Source: Anaerolineales bacterium (GTDB lineage: Bacteria > Chloroflexota > Anaerolineae > Anaerolineales > Villigracilaceae). Taken from it: DNA of 6,620 bases. The stretch's first letter is position 1. Each line of letters starts with the position of its first letter. The DNA lies in the NCBI GenBank assembly GCA_020847355.1, contig JADLCG010000228.1:1-6620 (forward strand), in the 5' to 3' direction. The translations under genes were made by a program, and so were the position numbers. Shown here piece after piece: positions 5,386 through 6,620 of this stretch. Under the pieces are notes generated by a model that was not told the origin of the DNA, did not search any database, and worked only from the letters and a program-made list of their open reading frames with translations.

Positions 5386-6255
5386 TCATCTCCACTTCTT
5401 AACCCGCTCGACAATTCTCCCTTCTCTCAACTCCACGCACACTCGCTTAAACTTTTCAGTTGCCCCCTTCCATTCCAAATCTTTCAAACTTTCTTTCAAT
5501 GGAACATCTTGCCGCAAAGTGGACAATTCCCTAAACAACAACGCATCTTGATAATTGCTGTGAAGGTTTTCCAACAGAGTCGTCGCACGCCCCAAACTCA
5601 ACGGAATTTTCTTCGGGTCTTTGGGAATGGACTCGATGTGTTTATATTTCGCCAAAATAGCTGATGTAGATTTCTCTCCCCAACCTTTGATTCCAGGATA
5701 GCCATCTGCTGAATCACCGACCAAAGCAAGATAATCGGGAATTGATTCTGGTTTCACGCCGAATTTTTCGACCACGCCTTTTTCATCCAAAAGGATTTCA
5801 CGCCGCCGATCCCAGCAAATGACCTTCTTGCCGTCCACCATTTGAGTCAAATCTTTATCCACCGAACAGATGATGACCTGCTCGACGGATTTCTCTTTTT
5901 TGAATTTGGTCACAGCCGTTGCAATGGCATCGTCCGCTTCAAACTTGACCATAGACCAGACTGGCACACCTAAAGCGGACACGGCTTTTTCAGCAATCTC
6001 AAATTGATTCAAAATGATCGGGTCAACGCCTGCGCTGGTTTTGTAACCCGCATACATCTTGTTGCGAAACGACTCGATCACATGATCAAACGCCACAGCG
6101 ACGTGGGTCACGCCTTCGGTTTGCAACAGCATCAACAAACTGCGGACGAGTCCGAGCGTTGCGCCGACTTCTTGTCCGCTCAGGGATTTTTTCGGCGGCG
6201 CGCCAAAATGCGCGCGGAATAATTCGTATGTGCCGTCAATGAGGTGGATTTTCAT
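5386..6255 (-). CDS. stand-alone 5'-3' exonuclease (PolA N-terminal-like, FEN superfamily)
   Basis: A 289-residue protein matching the 5'-nuclease domain of DNA polymerase I but without a polymerase. Such enzymes remove 5' flaps and RNA primers in replication and repair using two metal ions. Acidic metal-ligand candidates are present in order: D7 (LIDG), D57 (VAFD), E106-A-D108-D109, D133 and D135 (SVDKDL), D181 and D184 (GDSADGYPG). The FRNKMYAGYKT segment (63-73) matches the helical-arch region. GIKGWGEKSTSAIL (188-201) is the helix-hairpin-helix that binds duplex DNA. The GDSADGYPGIKGWG form is more like stand-alone actinobacterial-type exonucleases than PolA's GDxSDNxPG. The ATG at 6255 has AAAGGA six bases upstream. 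The length is normal and the gene intact. It ends nine bases after the transposase remnant's stop, which lies on the other strand. No terminator was recognised after it. Confidence 0.93.
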   Translation of the reverse strand: MKIHLIDGTYELFRAHFGAPPKKSLSGQEVGATLGLVRSLLMLLQTEGVTHVAVAFDHVIESFRNKMYAGYKTSAGVDPIILNQFEIAEKAVSALGVPVWSMVKFEADDAIATAVTKFKKEKSVEQVIICSVDKDLTQMVDGKKVICWDRRREILLDEKGVVEKFGVKPESIPDYLALVGDSADGYPGIKGWGEKSTSAILAKYKHIESIPKDPKKIPLSLGRATTLLENLHSNYQDALLFRELSTLRQDVPLKESLKDLEWKGATEKFKRVCVELREGRIVERVKKWR

Positions 6256-6261
6256 GGGTTA

Positions 6262-6267
6262 TCCTTT
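6262..6267 (-). promoter_or_regulatory. Shine-Dalgarno site of the exonuclease gene
   Basis: AAAGGA lies six bases before the ATG at 6255 and supports that start. The site adjoins the heptad repeat cluster. Confidence 0.7.
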
Positions 6268-6321
6268 TTGACCATTGACCACAGACTATGGACGATTTTA
6301 TGGTCTATGGTCTATCGTCCA
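6268..6321. repeat. cluster of seven-base repeats in inverted arrangement
   Basis: The spacer between the DUF1801 and exonuclease genes can be cut without remainder into heptamers on the plus strand: TTGACCA, TTGACCA, CAGACTA, TGGACGA, then a five-base TTTTA, then TGGTCTA, TGGTCTA, TCGTCCA. The right-hand set is the reverse complement of TGGACGA-TAGACCA-TAGACCA, so both halves are variants of one unit (T-x-GACCA). TGGACGAT (6289-6296) and ATCGTCCA (6314-6321) form an 8-bp stem with a 17-base loop. There is no T-tract, so it is not a standard terminator. Confidence 0.65.
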
Positions 6322-6322
6322 A
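6295..6322 (-). promoter_or_regulatory. weak possible promoter for the exonuclease gene
   Basis: On the minus strand TTGGAC (6322-6317) and TAAAAT (6300-6295) are 16 bases apart within the heptad cluster. The -10 has one mismatch and the -35 three. Cotranscription from the DUF1801 gene is equally possible. Confidence 0.2.
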
Positions 6323-6326
6323 GAGA

Positions 6327-6620
6327 TTATTTCTTCTTCGCCGAATTCAATGCCGCCGCTTCACAGATCAATTCTTTCAATGCGGCTTCATCTATCTTTG
6401 AATTTTCAGTAAGGTCAATTCCGCGCGAGCCTTTGGCTTCGAGACCCGCATTGAATAACTTCTTCGGGTCTTTCAATGATGCGCCTTTGAAGAAATTTAA
6501 TTTCACATGGTCTTTGAAAATCCCAGCCGCTACGACATTGCCTTTGCAAACGAAAACAGCAGTTCCCCATTTCCACTCTTCTGAAAGATCGGGCGAGGCG
6601 GAAAGGATCAACTTTCTCAA
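6327..6620 (-). CDS. DUF1801 domain protein (N-terminus beyond the window)
   Basis: The last 97 residues of a small protein of the DUF1801 family, a YdhG-like alpha/beta domain of unknown function. The visible part has LILSASPDLSEEWKWGTAVFVCKG followed by FKDHVKLNFFKGASLKDPKKLFNAGLEAKGSRGIDL and IDEAALKELICEAAALN, all characteristic of the family. The frame is open to the window edge, and the first visible codon is a leucine TTG, probably internal. About 15-40 residues would be missing from a usual 110-140. The lysine-rich tail NSAKKK ends the protein. The exonuclease gene follows after 71 bases filled with heptad repeats. No functional link between the two is evident. Confidence 0.85.
   Translation of the reverse strand: MRKLILSASPDLSEEWKWGTAVFVCKGNVVAAGIFKDHVKLNFFKGASLKDPKKLFNAGLEAKGSRGIDLTENSKIDEAALKELICEAAALNSAKKK

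Noticed and set aside
5321..5551. Plus-strand open frame starting YPPAFEWNE
   Set aside because: Its first part is the decayed transposase and the rest is antisense to the exonuclease, with no sign of coding.
6268..6321. CRISPR array
   Set aside because: The repeats are only seven bases long, contiguous without spacers, and in mixed orientation.

Overview
The window is 6.6 kb of bacterial chromosome in which every intact gene lies on the minus strand. Read in transcription order (high to low coordinates) they are: a DUF1801 protein cut by the right edge, a stand-alone 5'-3' exonuclease, an LLM-class (probably F420-dependent) oxidoreductase, a SAP/DUF6434 protein, an AAA_14/DUF4143 ATPase, a MazG-like nucleotide pyrophosphohydrolase, and the Clp ATPase ClpC, cut by the left edge. 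The protein set and the mixed base composition suggest a Chloroflexota (Anaerolineae-like) bacterium. This is inferred from general family resemblance only; no marker gene here proves it.

Region by region: 2-1843 holds three quarters of ClpC, with its own Shine-Dalgarno site. 1844-1989 holds an intrinsic terminator for mazG, an 8-bp direct repeat and a possible -10 element for clpC. 1990-2319 is mazG, coupled closely to the ATPase gene upstream. 2331-4071 is a visibly AT-rich stretch carrying two accessory genes separated by a strong terminator. A 42-bp GC-rich palindrome (4093-4134) sits just upstream of that stretch. 4184-5188 is the oxidoreductase. 5189-5385 holds the decayed 3' end of a plus-strand gene that looks like a REP-associated tyrosine transposase (RAYT). 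5386-6255 is the exonuclease. 6256-6326 is filled by a cluster of seven-base repeats in inverted arrangement, and 6327-6620 is the DUF1801 gene.

The genes do not form one pathway. ClpC (protein quality control), MazG (nucleotide-pool cleaning) and the exonuclease (DNA flap or primer processing) look like housekeeping functions. The DUF4143 ATPase and the SAP/DUF6434 protein look like accessory genes acquired by transfer.

The most interesting signals are regulatory and repetitive rather than a new enzyme system. Two genes have a -10 hexamer ending exactly six bases before their ATG, which implies leaderless mRNAs. One of these has a perfect TTGACA -35 with a 17-bp spacer, and that -35 overlaps the T-tract of the preceding gene's terminator. 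A RAYT remnant and a GC-rich palindrome of the kind such enzymes mobilise lie about 1.1 kb apart. I found no CRISPR array, RNA gene, intact mobile element or clear defence system.
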